14,705 nt of DNA from CAYLGY01 sp964383325 (GTDB taxonomy: Bacteria; Pseudomonadota; Alphaproteobacteria; Rhizobiales; Rhizobiaceae): positions 1 to 14,705 of the forward strand of contig CAYLGY010000065.1 in NCBI GenBank assembly GCA_964383325.1, in the 5' to 3' direction. Shown one piece after another: positions 6,602 through 13,968 of this stretch. A model generated the notes under the pieces. The model was given only the letters and a program-made list of their open reading frames with translations. It had not been told where the DNA came from and searched no databases. Numbering within the stretch: position 1 is the stretch's first letter; each line of letters starts with the position of its first letter. The position numbers were made by a program, and so were the translations under genes.

Positions 6602-7903
6602 ATGCCGAAAGACAGTTCCCTTGCCAGTCTCCTTCGCCGCCTCGTCGGCCCGAACGTGGTGTCGCGACTATGGGGCAGTACGCTCAGCATCTCGCCGAAC
6701 GACCCGGTTGAACTCAGCCGCAGCCTGTTGACTGCCAGAGGACAGGCGTCCGGCGTTGCGATCGCGGACCGGGTGCTGGCGCTGGTGGAAGAGGCGGACG
6801 AGGCGGGCTTTACCCGCTATCTCGTGGCGCTCAGGGATACGTTCGAAGTCGATCTCGATGCCGTGTTGGCGGCAGCGGAACGCGTGCGGACCGAGCGCCA
6901 CGGCGCGCTCAAGAACCTGCAATCGGCCGTCGAGCCGCCTCGGCAGGAACTCTTCCGCCGCCTCAATGCGGCACCGCGCGGCACGGCGCGGCTGGTGGAG
7001 CTGCGGCGCAGATTGCTGAAAGCCATGCGCGAGGACGAAAGTCTTGCTCGCGTCGATTCCGATCTTCGTCACCTGCTGCGAAGCTGGTTCAACAGGGGGT
7101 TTCTGGTCTGCGACCGCATCGACTGGCACAGCCCGGCAGATCTGCTTGAAAAGATCATCGCCTATGAAGCGGTGCACGCGATCGATAGCTGGGATGCCTT
7201 GCGCCAGCGCTTGGTGCCGGCTGACCGGCGCTGCTTCGCCTTCTTCCATCCGGCAATGCCCAACGACCCGCTGATCTTCGTGGAGGTGGCGCTGACGAAG
7301 GGACTGGCCGGATCAATCGGGGACATTCTCGCTGCCGCGCGCGACGAGTTGCCCGCCGAAAAGGCCGATACGGCCATCTTCTATTCGATCTCGAACTGCC
7401 ACGAAGGCCTTGCCGGCATTTCCTTCGGCGCGTTTCTCATCAAGCAGGTGGCTTCGGACCTGAAGTCCGAATTGCCGAACCTGAAGACCTTCGCCACGCT
7501 GTCGCCGGTCCCCGGACTTGCGGCGTGGATGAAGGAGCGGAGTATTCCAGCCACCCTCCCCGCAGAGGACCAGGATGTCCTTGTCGCCGCGGCGGCGGCC
7601 TATCTGGCCGAGGCCAAGGACGGGGCAGGCCGTCCGCTTGATCCTGTAGCGCGCTTCCATCTCAGCAATGGCGCCGAGCTGCATCGCATCCATGCCGGCG
7701 CAGATTTGTCGGAACGGGGGCTGGCGCAGAGCCATGGCGTCATGGTCAATTATCTCTACGAGCTCGACCGGGTCGAGGCCCGGCATGAGGCCTTTGCCGC
7801 GACGGCCGAAATCGCGCTGTCGCGCGCGGTAAACAGCCTGCTGAACCGCCCGCGTCCCTGGGACGCGGAAGACGAGCCCGAGCGAGGAGGAGCAAGCTCA
7901 TGA
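6602..7903 (+). CDS. malonyl-CoA decarboxylase
   Basis: This 433-residue enzyme converts malonyl-CoA to acetyl-CoA and CO2. Residues about 1-170 are the helical oligomerisation domain (LARVDSDLRHLLRSWFNRGFL near its end). Residues about 171-415 are the acetyltransferase-like catalytic domain. Family blocks visible are HPAMPNDPLIFVEVALTKGL, AIFYSISNCHEGLAGISFG (residues 258-276, containing the serine region used in catalysis), TFATLSPVPGLAAWM, and RFHLSNGAELHRI, with H353 matching the essential histidine of the mammalian enzyme. QSHGVMVNYLY is the usual late motif. The length is close to rhizobial MatA. AAGGA lies 9 nt before the ATG. It overlaps the YciI-like gene by ATGA and is divergent from the FAH operon. 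With the CoA-transferase at the left edge it could form a malonate-to-acetyl-CoA route; that link is inference. Confidence 0.95.
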   Translation: MPKDSSLASLLRRLVGPNVVSRLWGSTLSISPNDPVELSRSLLTARGQASGVAIADRVLALVEEADEAGFTRYLVALRDTFEVDLDAVLAAAERVRTERHGALKNLQSAVEPPRQELFRRLNAAPRGTARLVELRRRLLKAMREDESLARVDSDLRHLLRSWFNRGFLVCDRIDWHSPADLLEKIIAYEAVHAIDSWDALRQRLVPADRRCFAFFHPAMPNDPLIFVEVALTKGLAGSIGDILAAARDELPAEKADTAIFYSISNCHEGLAGISFGAFLIKQVASDLKSELPNLKTFATLSPVPGLAAWMKERSIPATLPAEDQDVLVAAAAAYLAEAKDGAGRPLDPVARFHLSNGAELHRIHAGADLSERGLAQSHGVMVNYLYELDRVEARHEAFAATAEIALSRAVNSLLNRPRPWDAEDEPERGGASS

Positions 7904-8283
7904 ACTGGGAAGAATACGGCCGAATCTGCCGCGAACGCGGCGCGCTGGCGATGGAGGTCTTCGCCTGTTTCACGACACCGGCGCGCGACGGTCCGCCCGC
8001 TCCGGAACTGCTTGCCGAGCACCTGGCCTACCAGAAGGCGCTGGAAGCGCAGGGCAAATTGTTCCTGGCCGGGCCGCTTTCGGATGAAGCGGGCGCGGCA
8101 ATGAGCGGCGCCGGGCTCATCATCTACCGTGCGGCCAATCTGGCCGAGGCAAGGGAACTGGCTGGCGCGGACCCGATGCACCGGGCGGGACAACGCTCCT
8201 TCAGGCTGCAGGCATGGCGCATCAATGAAGGCGCGCCCGTTCCTGGCCTGCGCCTGTCCGTGCGTGGCTTCGAGATGGAATGA
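7900..8283 (+). CDS. YciI family protein (YCII-related domain)
   Basis: This 127-residue soluble protein has a dimeric ferredoxin-like fold of the YciI type, related in structure to muconolactone isomerase. Residues about 15-110 show the family pattern: a beta strand with a following extension, H41 in AEHLAYQKALEAQGKLFLAGPL, a strand GAGLIIYRA, a helix with NLAEARELA, then A-D-P (residues 90-92) with HRAG and a final strand. The N-terminal 15 residues (MNWEEYGRICRERGA) and a tail of about 18 residues exceed the usual size of about 95-100. The start overlaps the decarboxylase stop as ATGA with GAGGAGGAG just upstream, so the two are co-translated. The biochemical role of the family is poorly defined; an isomerase or lactonase step in this pathway is possible but unproven. 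Confidence 0.82.
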   Translation: MNWEEYGRICRERGALAMEVFACFTTPARDGPPAPELLAEHLAYQKALEAQGKLFLAGPLSDEAGAAMSGAGLIIYRAANLAEARELAGADPMHRAGQRSFRLQAWRINEGAPVPGLRLSVRGFEME

Positions 8284-8299
8284 CAGGCGCCGCGGCGAC

Positions 8300-9664
8300 T
8301 CAGACGGCGATGGAGTGCCGGGCGCGACCGGTGCCAAGATAGGCATCGAAGCGGCTGGCGACGATGCGGGCGATTTCCGGCGCGTGCCGGACGAGCTCGA
8401 TCCGCCGTCCGTCGATGCGCAGCCAGCCGGCATCGGCGAGATCGCCGAGCGAGGCGATTTCCTCGTCCAGCACGCTCGCTGCACGGCCGTGACCGGCCGC
8501 GATGGCTGCAATGTCGACCTCGAAATGACAGAGGATCTGCTCGATCACCGCAGCGCGCAGCCGGTCCTCGCCCTGATAGGCAATCCCGCGCGAAACGGGC
8601 AGCTTGCCCGTCTCGATGGCGCGGCGCCAACCGGCATTGTCCGATGCATTCTGCACCAGCCCGAACGGCGTGTTGCCGATGGAAGACGCGCCCAGGCCGA
8701 TCAACGTGCGAGACGGGTCGGTCGTATAGCCCTGGAAATTGCGGCGCAGCGTGCGCCCCAGACGGGCCTCGTTCAGCGGATCGTTCGGAAGTGCGAAATG
8801 GTCGATGCCGATTTCCGCATAGCCGGCTTCGACGAAGATCTGCCGGGCGGCGCGCGAAAGCGCGATGCGTTGGCCGACGCCAGGCAGCTCGGCTTCATCG
8901 ATCAGTCGCTGATGCGTCTTCATCCAGGGAACATGTGCATAGCCGAAGAGCGAGATTCGTTGCGGACGAAGGCGCACCACCTTTTCCGCAGTATCGCGCA
9001 CGGTCTCCAGCGTCTGTCGCGGCAGTCCATACATCACGTCGAAATTCAGCGCCGAGATGCCTGCCTCGCGAAGCCGGTCGACGGCGCGCGCAACCGTCGC
9101 ATGGGATTGCACGCGGCCGATGGCGATCTGCACCGCGGGATCGAGGTCCTGCACGCCGAGGCTCGCCCGGGTGATCCCCGCATCTACCAGCATCCGCACG
9201 GTCTCCTCGGACACATAGCGCGGATCAAGCTCGATCGCATGTTCCATTTGCGGGAGAAAATCGAACTGCGCCGACAACGCGTCCAGCACGGCCGCCATGC
9301 AGTCAGCGGGCAGGAGGCTTGGCGTGCCGCCCCCCCAATGCATGTGAGTGACCGTTTGCCGGCCCAGAATGCCGGACACCAACGCAATCTCCTGCAGCAG
9401 GGTCGCCGCATAGGCACGGATCGGCTCGTCGCGCATCGCCGCCTTGGTATTGCAGCCGCAATAATTGCAGATCGTCCGGCAGAAGGGGATGTGCAGATAG
9501 AGGGAGACGGGTTCCGGCGCCGCGGACAAGGCGCGCAGCCATTCCTCATAGATGGCGCCATCCACCTGCGGAGTGAAATGCGGCGCGGTCGGATAGGAAG
9601 TATAGCGGGGCACGCTTTGCGCCACAAAAGCCTGAAGGGCGGAAATCTCGGAATGCAGGTTCAT
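8300..9664 (-). CDS. hemN: oxygen-independent coproporphyrinogen III oxidase (dehydrogenase) HemN
   Basis: This 454-residue radical-SAM enzyme decarboxylates two propionates of coproporphyrinogen III to make protoporphyrinogen IX without oxygen, in the cytoplasm. The iron-sulphur motif HIPFCRTICNYCGC places C62, C66, C69 and C71 exactly as in E. coli HemN (457 residues). Other landmarks are VPRYTSYPTAPHF near the N-terminus, HWGGGTPSLL (SAM binding, residues 109-118), ELDPRYVSEETV, SLGVQDLDPAVQ, NFDVMYGLPRQT, and GLGASSIG in the C-terminal half. The start is the ATG at 9662-9664 with GGGAAG 6 nt upstream; the open frame extends 44 codons further but through the promoter. It is monocistronic here, ends 16 nt from the YciI-like stop (convergent), and probably serves haem synthesis at low oxygen. 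Confidence 0.95.
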   Translation of the reverse strand: MNLHSEISALQAFVAQSVPRYTSYPTAPHFTPQVDGAIYEEWLRALSAAPEPVSLYLHIPFCRTICNYCGCNTKAAMRDEPIRAYAATLLQEIALVSGILGRQTVTHMHWGGGTPSLLPADCMAAVLDALSAQFDFLPQMEHAIELDPRYVSEETVRMLVDAGITRASLGVQDLDPAVQIAIGRVQSHATVARAVDRLREAGISALNFDVMYGLPRQTLETVRDTAEKVVRLRPQRISLFGYAHVPWMKTHQRLIDEAELPGVGQRIALSRAARQIFVEAGYAEIGIDHFALPNDPLNEARLGRTLRRNFQGYTTDPSRTLIGLGASSIGNTPFGLVQNASDNAGWRRAIETGKLPVSRGIAYQGEDRLRAAVIEQILCHFEVDIAAIAAGHGRAASVLDEEIASLGDLADAGWLRIDGRRIELVRHAPEIARIVASRFDAYLGTGRARHSIAV

Positions 9665-9747
9665 TCGATGCTTCCCTTTTGCACCGGGGCGATCCCGTGC
9701 GGAACCGAACGACGCCAGGATGCTGTCCCTGCGCCATCCTTTCCTGC

Positions 9748-9794
9748 ATTGAAGCATCTCCTTCACCTTCGCGTCTTTGCGCCAGCGCAAAGAC
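9748..9794 (-). promoter_or_regulatory. FixK/FNR-type box and promoter of hemN
   Basis: A perfect 22-bp dyad at 9773-9794 has arms GTCTTTGCGC and GCGCAAAGAC around CA. Its core TTGC-N6-GCAA (9777-9790) fits the rhizobial FixK consensus TTG(A/C)-N6-(T/G)CAA, a variant of the FNR site. On the minus strand TTCAAT (9748-9753) could be the -10, putting the start near 9741 and the box centred about 42 bp upstream, the standard distance for activation. The leader to hemN would be about 77 nt. The dyad is seen; regulation by FixK/FNR is inferred from it and from hemN being a typical target. Confidence 0.65.
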
Positions 9795-9838
9795 AAGGGT
9801 TGCGCAATCGACCTGGAAGGGAGAGAAAGGCGAGTGAA

Positions 9839-9862
9839 GGGGCAGGCCGAACGACCTGCCCC
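9839..9862 (-). terminator. hairpin after the large repeat-protein gene
   Basis: GGGGCAGG (9839-9846) and CCTGCCCC (9855-9862) form an 8-bp GC-rich stem with an 8-nt loop, 9 nt beyond the stop codon of the repeat protein. No clean U-run follows on the minus strand (CTTCACTCGCC, then TTTCT), so it may be a weak intrinsic terminator or a 3'-end stabilising stem. Confidence 0.45.
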
Positions 9863-9871
9863 CTCGCCGGA

Positions 9872-12800
9872 TCAGTTGGTCCGCCGAACCACATTCACCG
9901 ATGAATTGCCAGTTGCCGAGGCGCGGATCGAGTTGCCGGTGACCGCCAGGGTCGCCGTATCTGCACTCGAAGTGAAGATTCCGACTGTTGCGGCCGATAC
10001 GCGGGCCGAGATCGCGCCGCCATTGACTTGCGTGTTGCTCACGCCGCCACTCACGCCGAACGACGAGGCCGCCGCAAGGGTCAGCCGGTTGTCGGAAGAA
10101 TTGCCCGACGCCAATGCAGACATCCCGTTATTGAGCACACTTGCAATGCCGCCGGAAAGCGCTTGCCGGTCCGTGTAATGGCCGATGCCGATCTGGCCCT
10201 CGCTGACGGTGGCGCTGACGGTGCCACCATTCATCTGCCCGTTGAGCACCTGATAGCCGGCACCGGAAACCGCGCTGCCGTCGCTGCGCATGTTGAGGGC
10301 GGTGACGTTCATGGCGTTCTCCGCCACATTGCCCGCGCCAAGCGCCTGCAGCGACAGATCCTGCGCGGCCTGGGTCGATCCATCCGTCGTGGTAACATCA
10401 ATGAGGCCCTGACCGCCCGTGACCATGGCATTGACCGTCGCCAGCGAAGCCTGGCTGCTGGACAGCAGCGCGCCCGACTGCATCTCGGCAAGGCCGCCGA
10501 AGCCGACCTGGTTCAACGCCACATTGCTGCGGGCCTGCGCGACCTGGCGATTGCCCGATACGGAAAGGGTAGATCCCGAAGCCGCATCGCCCGTGAGATT
10601 GGCCTGCACCCCGTTCAACGCGGCAGTGATCGAGCCGCCCGATGCGGTCTGCAGGTTCTGCAGCAGATAGGCGTAGCCTTCCCCGGTTAGCGCTTCGCCC
10701 GATTCCGGGCCAGCCGCGGCAAGATTCACTGCATCGACGCCGAGCGTGTTGGCGATCAGGTTGCCGGTCGCCGAGGCCAGCATCAGATTGTCGGAAACCG
10801 CCGCAATGCCGGACCGCATTTCCGCCAATTCGACGCTGATGAAGGCGCCGCCGCCGACCGAGGCCGCGATGTCTGCGTCCGACATCTGGTTGCTGACAAT
10901 GGCAAGCGCCGCAGATCCGGCACCGGTATCGGCCGAGCTTGCGTAAGCAGAATTGACCTTGCCGAGGCCCAGCACCGAGAAGCCGGAGGCGGACACGCTG
11001 TTGCTGCCGCTATTGCCAAGGGCTACGGCGCTCATCTCGTTCCCGGACAGGGAAACGACCGCCTCATCGAGATTGCCCACCGGAAAGACCGTGATCCCGG
11101 TTGCCTGCGCGGCAGCGATGACGGCAACTTCATTGACCTGCAGATTGCCGATGCCCGCCGAACCGCTCCCGACGAGGCCATCAAGTTGAAGGCGATTTGC
11201 AGCCAGATTGCCGGAGGCTCCGGCATGGACCGAATTGTCGCTGACGCCGAGCGTGCCATTCCCTACATCCGAAAGCCGGAACAGACCGATCAGCGCGTCC
11301 GACACCGTGGCGCTGACCGCGCCGGAATCCCCTTGGCCCGATTGCAGGTTGAGAATGGCAGCGCCGGCGCCGGCGATGCTGGCCGAGCTGGGAGAACTCG
11401 CCGATGCCGTCGTGACCTCGCTGCCGAGGTCGAGGCTCTCGCCGCTGACCACAAGCTGGGTGACCGCGCTGCTCCCGGCAGCTTCCGCGCCGATGGCATT
11501 GTCGGATGTGGTAATTGTCGAATTGAGAAGATTCGAACTTTCGGTAGTTACACCCACGGCCATCCGCGTGACGCTGGCCGAAACCACGGTCTCCTCATTG
11601 ATCTGGAGATTGCTGGCCACGAAGCTGGCCTCGATCCCGGACCCTTCCGCAGCCAAAAGGCTGGACGCCGCATTGCCCGTCGAGCGGGCGACGACTTCAT
11701 TTTCCCGGACCGCGACCGTGGCGCCGGAGAATGTCGCCTCGATGCCGGCGCCGATGCCGCCATAGAGACCCGGCTCATGGCTCACATCCGCCCGTAGTTC
11801 CGCACCGGCATTGACCTGCACGGAGGCAAGGCCGAAATCCGCCGCCAGCGCCGTGCCGAAGGTCGCCGAGGCCTGGCCAAGGCTCGCGGAACCGGGCGTC
11901 CCGGACCCGGAAAGGCGGATCGTTTCGCTGGTCACGAGCTGGTTGGCCGCGGAATTGCCGGCAACATCCGCCTGAATAGCATTGTCATGGACCGAAGCCG
12001 TGCCGGAAAAGATTTCCGCCGATACGTCGACGGACACGCTGGCTGCGGACACGCCGGCGGCAATCGCGCCGCCATGCGCGCCACTCTGGAAATTCGCCTG
12101 GAGATTGACAAGGCTTGCACTGCCGGCATGGTCCGTGCCGTCCGGATCCGAAATTGCATTGCTGGCGCGATTGCCCGCATATGTGGCGGCGATCTCGTTG
12201 TCGCCGACCGACAGGGCAGCCTCGACCGACGCGGCAGGCGCCGCATCGCGGACATAGACCGAGACGTCCTCGATCTGCGCCCCCGAACCCGAGTCGGGTC
12301 CGGCATCGGAGACGATCTGCACGCTGGACAGGCTGGAATGCGCGTCCTCCACCGAGAAGGCGACGACGCCATTCGCGAGGCCGCCGGTCACGGTTCCGGC
12401 GGGCGAGGCAGCCGTGGCTGACGGAATGCCCTGCACCAGGCTGGTCGCATCGTTCACGGTGGCCGCGGCGCGGATGGCATTGCCGTCAATCGCGACATTG
12501 CCGACCTCGAACAGGTCGAGCTCTGCGCCGATGCCCGCCGAGCCGGCTTCCGCGCGCACCGTCGCGCCATCCGATGCAAGCTGCGACGACAGGGTGCGCA
12601 GGCCCCAGCCTTCCTGCTGCTGGAGATCGTCGGCCGCTGCCGTGACACCGCTATTGCCATTTGCGATCGAATCGATCTCATTCGCGGACACCGTCAGGGT
12701 GACGTCGTCCACAAGGCCATCAACCCCGATGGTGAGGGAAGTGGTCACGGCGCTAGCCGACGCGCCATGCTGCTGGTTGTTGAAGCCAGACAGCACGTAG

Positions 12801-12952
12801 GTTCCAGCCGTCAGCGCCGCGGCGGACGGCGTCGTATCTCCAACCGTATAGGCGTAATCCGTGACGGTCTGGCCCGCGGCTCCGGCAATGCCGAAGGCAA
12901 GCATGCTGGTTCCCGCCAGCGCGGCAATCTTCAATCTGCAGAATCTGTTCAT
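9872..12952 (-). CDS. large secreted repeat protein, Asn/Gln-patterned beta-repeats (curli/holdfast-like architecture)
   Basis: This 1026-residue protein is not one I can assign to a named family. MNRFCRLKIAALAGTSMLAF followed by GIAGAAG is a signal peptide with cleavage near residue 25-28. The rest is rich in Ala, Ser, Gly, Val and Asn, has no cysteine and very few aromatic residues. From about residue 87 to the end I count 13 copies of a motif [VL]-x2-N-x3-A-x-A-x-G-N-x3-N, many followed by a segment like SNTQVNGGAISARVSAATVGI. There is no C-terminal barrel, RTX motif or membrane anchor. Alternating short strands with Asn and Gln at fixed places suggest a beta-solenoid or functional amyloid. 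The start ATG has TGAGG 7 nt upstream. It follows, across a 385-nt gap, a periplasmic-type gene and a homologous repeat gene on the same strand. Adhesin or fibre subunit is the best guess. Confidence 0.8.
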   Translation of the reverse strand: MNRFCRLKIAALAGTSMLAFGIAGAAGQTVTDYAYTVGDTTPSAAALTAGTYVLSGFNNQQHGASASAVTTSLTIGVDGLVDDVTLTVSANEIDSIANGNSGVTAAADDLQQQEGWGLRTLSSQLASDGATVRAEAGSAGIGAELDLFEVGNVAIDGNAIRAAATVNDATSLVQGIPSATAASPAGTVTGGLANGVVAFSVEDAHSSLSSVQIVSDAGPDSGSGAQIEDVSVYVRDAAPAASVEAALSVGDNEIAATYAGNRASNAISDPDGTDHAGSASLVNLQANFQSGAHGGAIAAGVSAASVSVDVSAEIFSGTASVHDNAIQADVAGNSAANQLVTSETIRLSGSGTPGSASLGQASATFGTALAADFGLASVQVNAGAELRADVSHEPGLYGGIGAGIEATFSGATVAVRENEVVARSTGNAASSLLAAEGSGIEASFVASNLQINEETVVSASVTRMAVGVTTESSNLLNSTITTSDNAIGAEAAGSSAVTQLVVSGESLDLGSEVTTASASSPSSASIAGAGAAILNLQSGQGDSGAVSATVSDALIGLFRLSDVGNGTLGVSDNSVHAGASGNLAANRLQLDGLVGSGSAGIGNLQVNEVAVIAAAQATGITVFPVGNLDEAVVSLSGNEMSAVALGNSGSNSVSASGFSVLGLGKVNSAYASSADTGAGSAALAIVSNQMSDADIAASVGGGAFISVELAEMRSGIAAVSDNLMLASATGNLIANTLGVDAVNLAAAGPESGEALTGEGYAYLLQNLQTASGGSITAALNGVQANLTGDAASGSTLSVSGNRQVAQARSNVALNQVGFGGLAEMQSGALLSSSQASLATVNAMVTGGQGLIDVTTTDGSTQAAQDLSLQALGAGNVAENAMNVTALNMRSDGSAVSGAGYQVLNGQMNGGTVSATVSEGQIGIGHYTDRQALSGGIASVLNNGMSALASGNSSDNRLTLAAASSFGVSGGVSNTQVNGGAISARVSAATVGIFTSSADTATLAVTGNSIRASATGNSSVNVVRRTN
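9875..12694 (-). repeat. array of about 13 protein-level repeats in the large secreted protein
   Basis: The lead asparagine of each copy is at about residue 91, 158, 252, 324, 418, 485, 573, 638, 722, 801, (866, Asn lost), 942 and 1007, so the period runs from about 65 to 95 residues. Within a good copy the pattern is N at i, Gly at i+8, Asn at i+9 and Asn at i+13; examples are VHDNAIQADVAGNSAANQL and VTGNSIRASATGNSSVNVV. A second element with Q-x-N then a G/A-rich strand lies between many copies. The C-terminal copies are the most regular. DNA identity between copies is low, so this is an old repeat array and not a recent tandem expansion. Confidence 0.8.
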
Positions 12953-13079
12953 TCAAAGCCTCATTGCGCCGGCACGCGGCCGGACGATCCCTGACACACC
13001 GCTCGCGAAAGCGGCCATGGCTACGCATTGCACTCAGCAGCTCAGGGAAATCGCGCCTGAAAGAACGTGTATGTGACGC

Positions 13080-13096
13080 ATGACGCGCCGCGTCAT
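13080..13096. promoter_or_regulatory. perfect 17-bp inverted repeat, possible operator
   Basis: ATGACGCG-C-CGCGTCAT is a perfect dyad of 8-bp arms about a single central base. A further TGACGC copy lies directly beside it (13074-13079), so the half-site occurs three times in about 23 bp. This looks like a regulator binding site upstream of the repeat-protein gene, or a very tight stem in its leader. The protein that would bind is unknown. Confidence 0.4.
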
Positions 13097-13106
13097 CGTC
13101 GAGCCC

Positions 13107-13155
13107 GGCAGGCGGGCAACAAGTACGCTCAACCGATTCCTGTTACCGGCCTGCC
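13107..13155. other. long imperfect stem-loop in the leader region
   Basis: GGCAGGC (13107-13113) pairs with GCCTGCC (13149-13155). The pairing continues inward through GG/CC and AACA/TGTT with two symmetric single mismatches, leaving a 19-nt loop (13122-13140). It is about 13 pairs in all, on either strand. It lies 155-203 nt before the repeat-protein ATG. A nearby smaller stem, TGGCA-AAC-TGCCA flanked by CCCC and GGGG, occupies about 13175-13199. Confidence 0.4.
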
Positions 13156-13337
13156 TTGATCGCGAAGAACCCCTTCCCCCTGGCAAACTGCCAATGGGGC
13201 TCCTGATGCGCCTGTTATAGGGGAGGGAATCTTTTCTTCTGTACTCTACAGCACAGGAACAAATTGTTTAAAAATGCAGATTTTATAGAATAAAATTACT
13301 AGATATTATTGATTTAAATGATTCCATTTCCGGTCGC

Positions 13338-13949
13338 CTATTGGCCCTCGGTCGGCAATTCGATCAGGATGCGCACCACCGTCGCCGCGTCGGCGACCCC
13401 TGTCTCCGGCAATTGCTGCGCCGCCTGGAATGCGCGCAGGGCCGAGGAGGTCTGCGGTCCGAACACGCCATCGGCCGTGCCGGAAAGATGACCGAGCTGG
13501 ATGAGCTGCGCCTGGATGCGTTGCAGGGTCTCGCGGCGCACCGTTGCCTTCTGGTCGCCCGAAACGGTCTCGACCATGGGCGCGCTCTCGACCACGCGGG
13601 CGCGGGCAAGCGCCTTCAGCACCTCGAATGCGACCGTTTCCACCAGCGAATCCGGCGCCTTCTCGCAGGTGCCGACAATCATTTTCAACATGGCGGTGCC
13701 GTCGACGAGCGGCGAAACGTCGAATGTCTCGCTCTGGACCCGGTTGAGCGCGGTCGTGTAACCGAGCGTCCAGGCAAGCGCGGCGTTGGCCGCCTGAGGA
13801 TCCTCGCGCATGGGCTGCAGGATCGCGCTGCACTTCTGCGCCCCGAAGCCGCGAATGGAAAAGGAGCCGTCCTGCGTGGCGGCCGTTGCCGGGCCGGCGA
13901 GAACGGCGGAAACAATCAATGCAGGCAATAATCTGTACAATGTCTTCAT
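13338..13949 (-). CDS. periplasmic two-cysteine (HdeA-like) domain plus peptidoglycan-binding domain protein
   Basis: This 203-residue exported protein starts MKTLYRLLPALIVSAVLAGP with a likely cleavage after ATA (residue 23). Residues about 28-115 form a compact domain with two cysteines, C40 (GAQKCSAIL) and C95 (IVGTCEKAP), and the stretch LGYTTALNRVQSETFDVSPL. Cysteine spacing, small size and the D-V-S-P-L segment suggest an HdeA/HdeB-like periplasmic fold held by a disulphide. Residues about 137-195 are a PG_binding_1 domain (IQAQLIQLGHLSGTADGVFG, then T-x3-A-L-R-A-F-Q), which would anchor it to the cell wall. The start is one of two adjacent ATGs (13952 or 13949); GGGG lies 6 nt before the second, which I prefer. 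It sits between two homologous repeat-protein genes, so a chaperone, assembly or anchoring role for them is a reasonable inference. Confidence 0.75.
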   Translation of the reverse strand: MKTLYRLLPALIVSAVLAGPATAATQDGSFSIRGFGAQKCSAILQPMREDPQAANAALAWTLGYTTALNRVQSETFDVSPLVDGTAMLKMIVGTCEKAPDSLVETVAFEVLKALARARVVESAPMVETVSGDQKATVRRETLQRIQAQLIQLGHLSGTADGVFGPQTSSALRAFQAAQQLPETGVADAATVVRILIELPTEGQ

Positions 13950-13968
13950 CATGAACCCCGATGAACAA

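Larger units (their letters stand above)
12953..13337. other. 385-nt intergenic region with AT-rich island and inverted repeats
   Basis: There is no convincing gene here. The part nearest the large repeat gene is GC-rich; about 13231-13330 is strikingly AT-rich compared with the rest of the window and probably carries the promoter of the minus-strand repeat gene, although no clear -35/-10 pair stands out. Small dyads crowd the AT-rich part: CTGTA-CTC-TACAG (13239-13251), AACAA-A-TTGTT (13258-13268), ATTTTA-N5-TAAAAT (13280-13296) and ATTTAAAT (13312-13319). If transcription starts there, the repeat-protein mRNA has a leader of about 300 nt containing the stems listed separately. Confidence 0.6.

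Noticed and set aside
9773..9794. Perfect dyad considered as a rho-independent terminator
   Set aside because: No U-run follows on either strand, and the core matches a FixK/FNR box at the right distance from hemN.
8129..9904. Long plus-strand open frame (591 codons) opposite hemN
   Set aside because: It is antisense to an unmistakable hemN with all catalytic cysteines, also crosses the YciI end and the hemN promoter, and has no protein-family features.
9872..9960. C-terminus of the large repeat protein checked for an autotransporter barrel, LPXTG or RTX export signal
   Set aside because: The end is simply the last repeat plus VNVVRRTN; no amphipathic barrel, sorting motif or GGxGxD repeats are visible.
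9872..12700. Short recurring DNA words (for example GAATTGCC on the plus strand) considered as a CRISPR or DNA repeat array
   Set aside because: They are spaced irregularly inside one open frame and reflect the repeated G-N-S codons of the protein, not direct repeats with unique spacers.
13239..13251. CTGTA-N3-TACAG considered as a lux-box-like quorum-sensing site
   Set aside because: The known lux box has CTGTA-N6-TACAG with wider symmetry; here the spacer is only 3 nt and no LuxR/LuxI gene is nearby.
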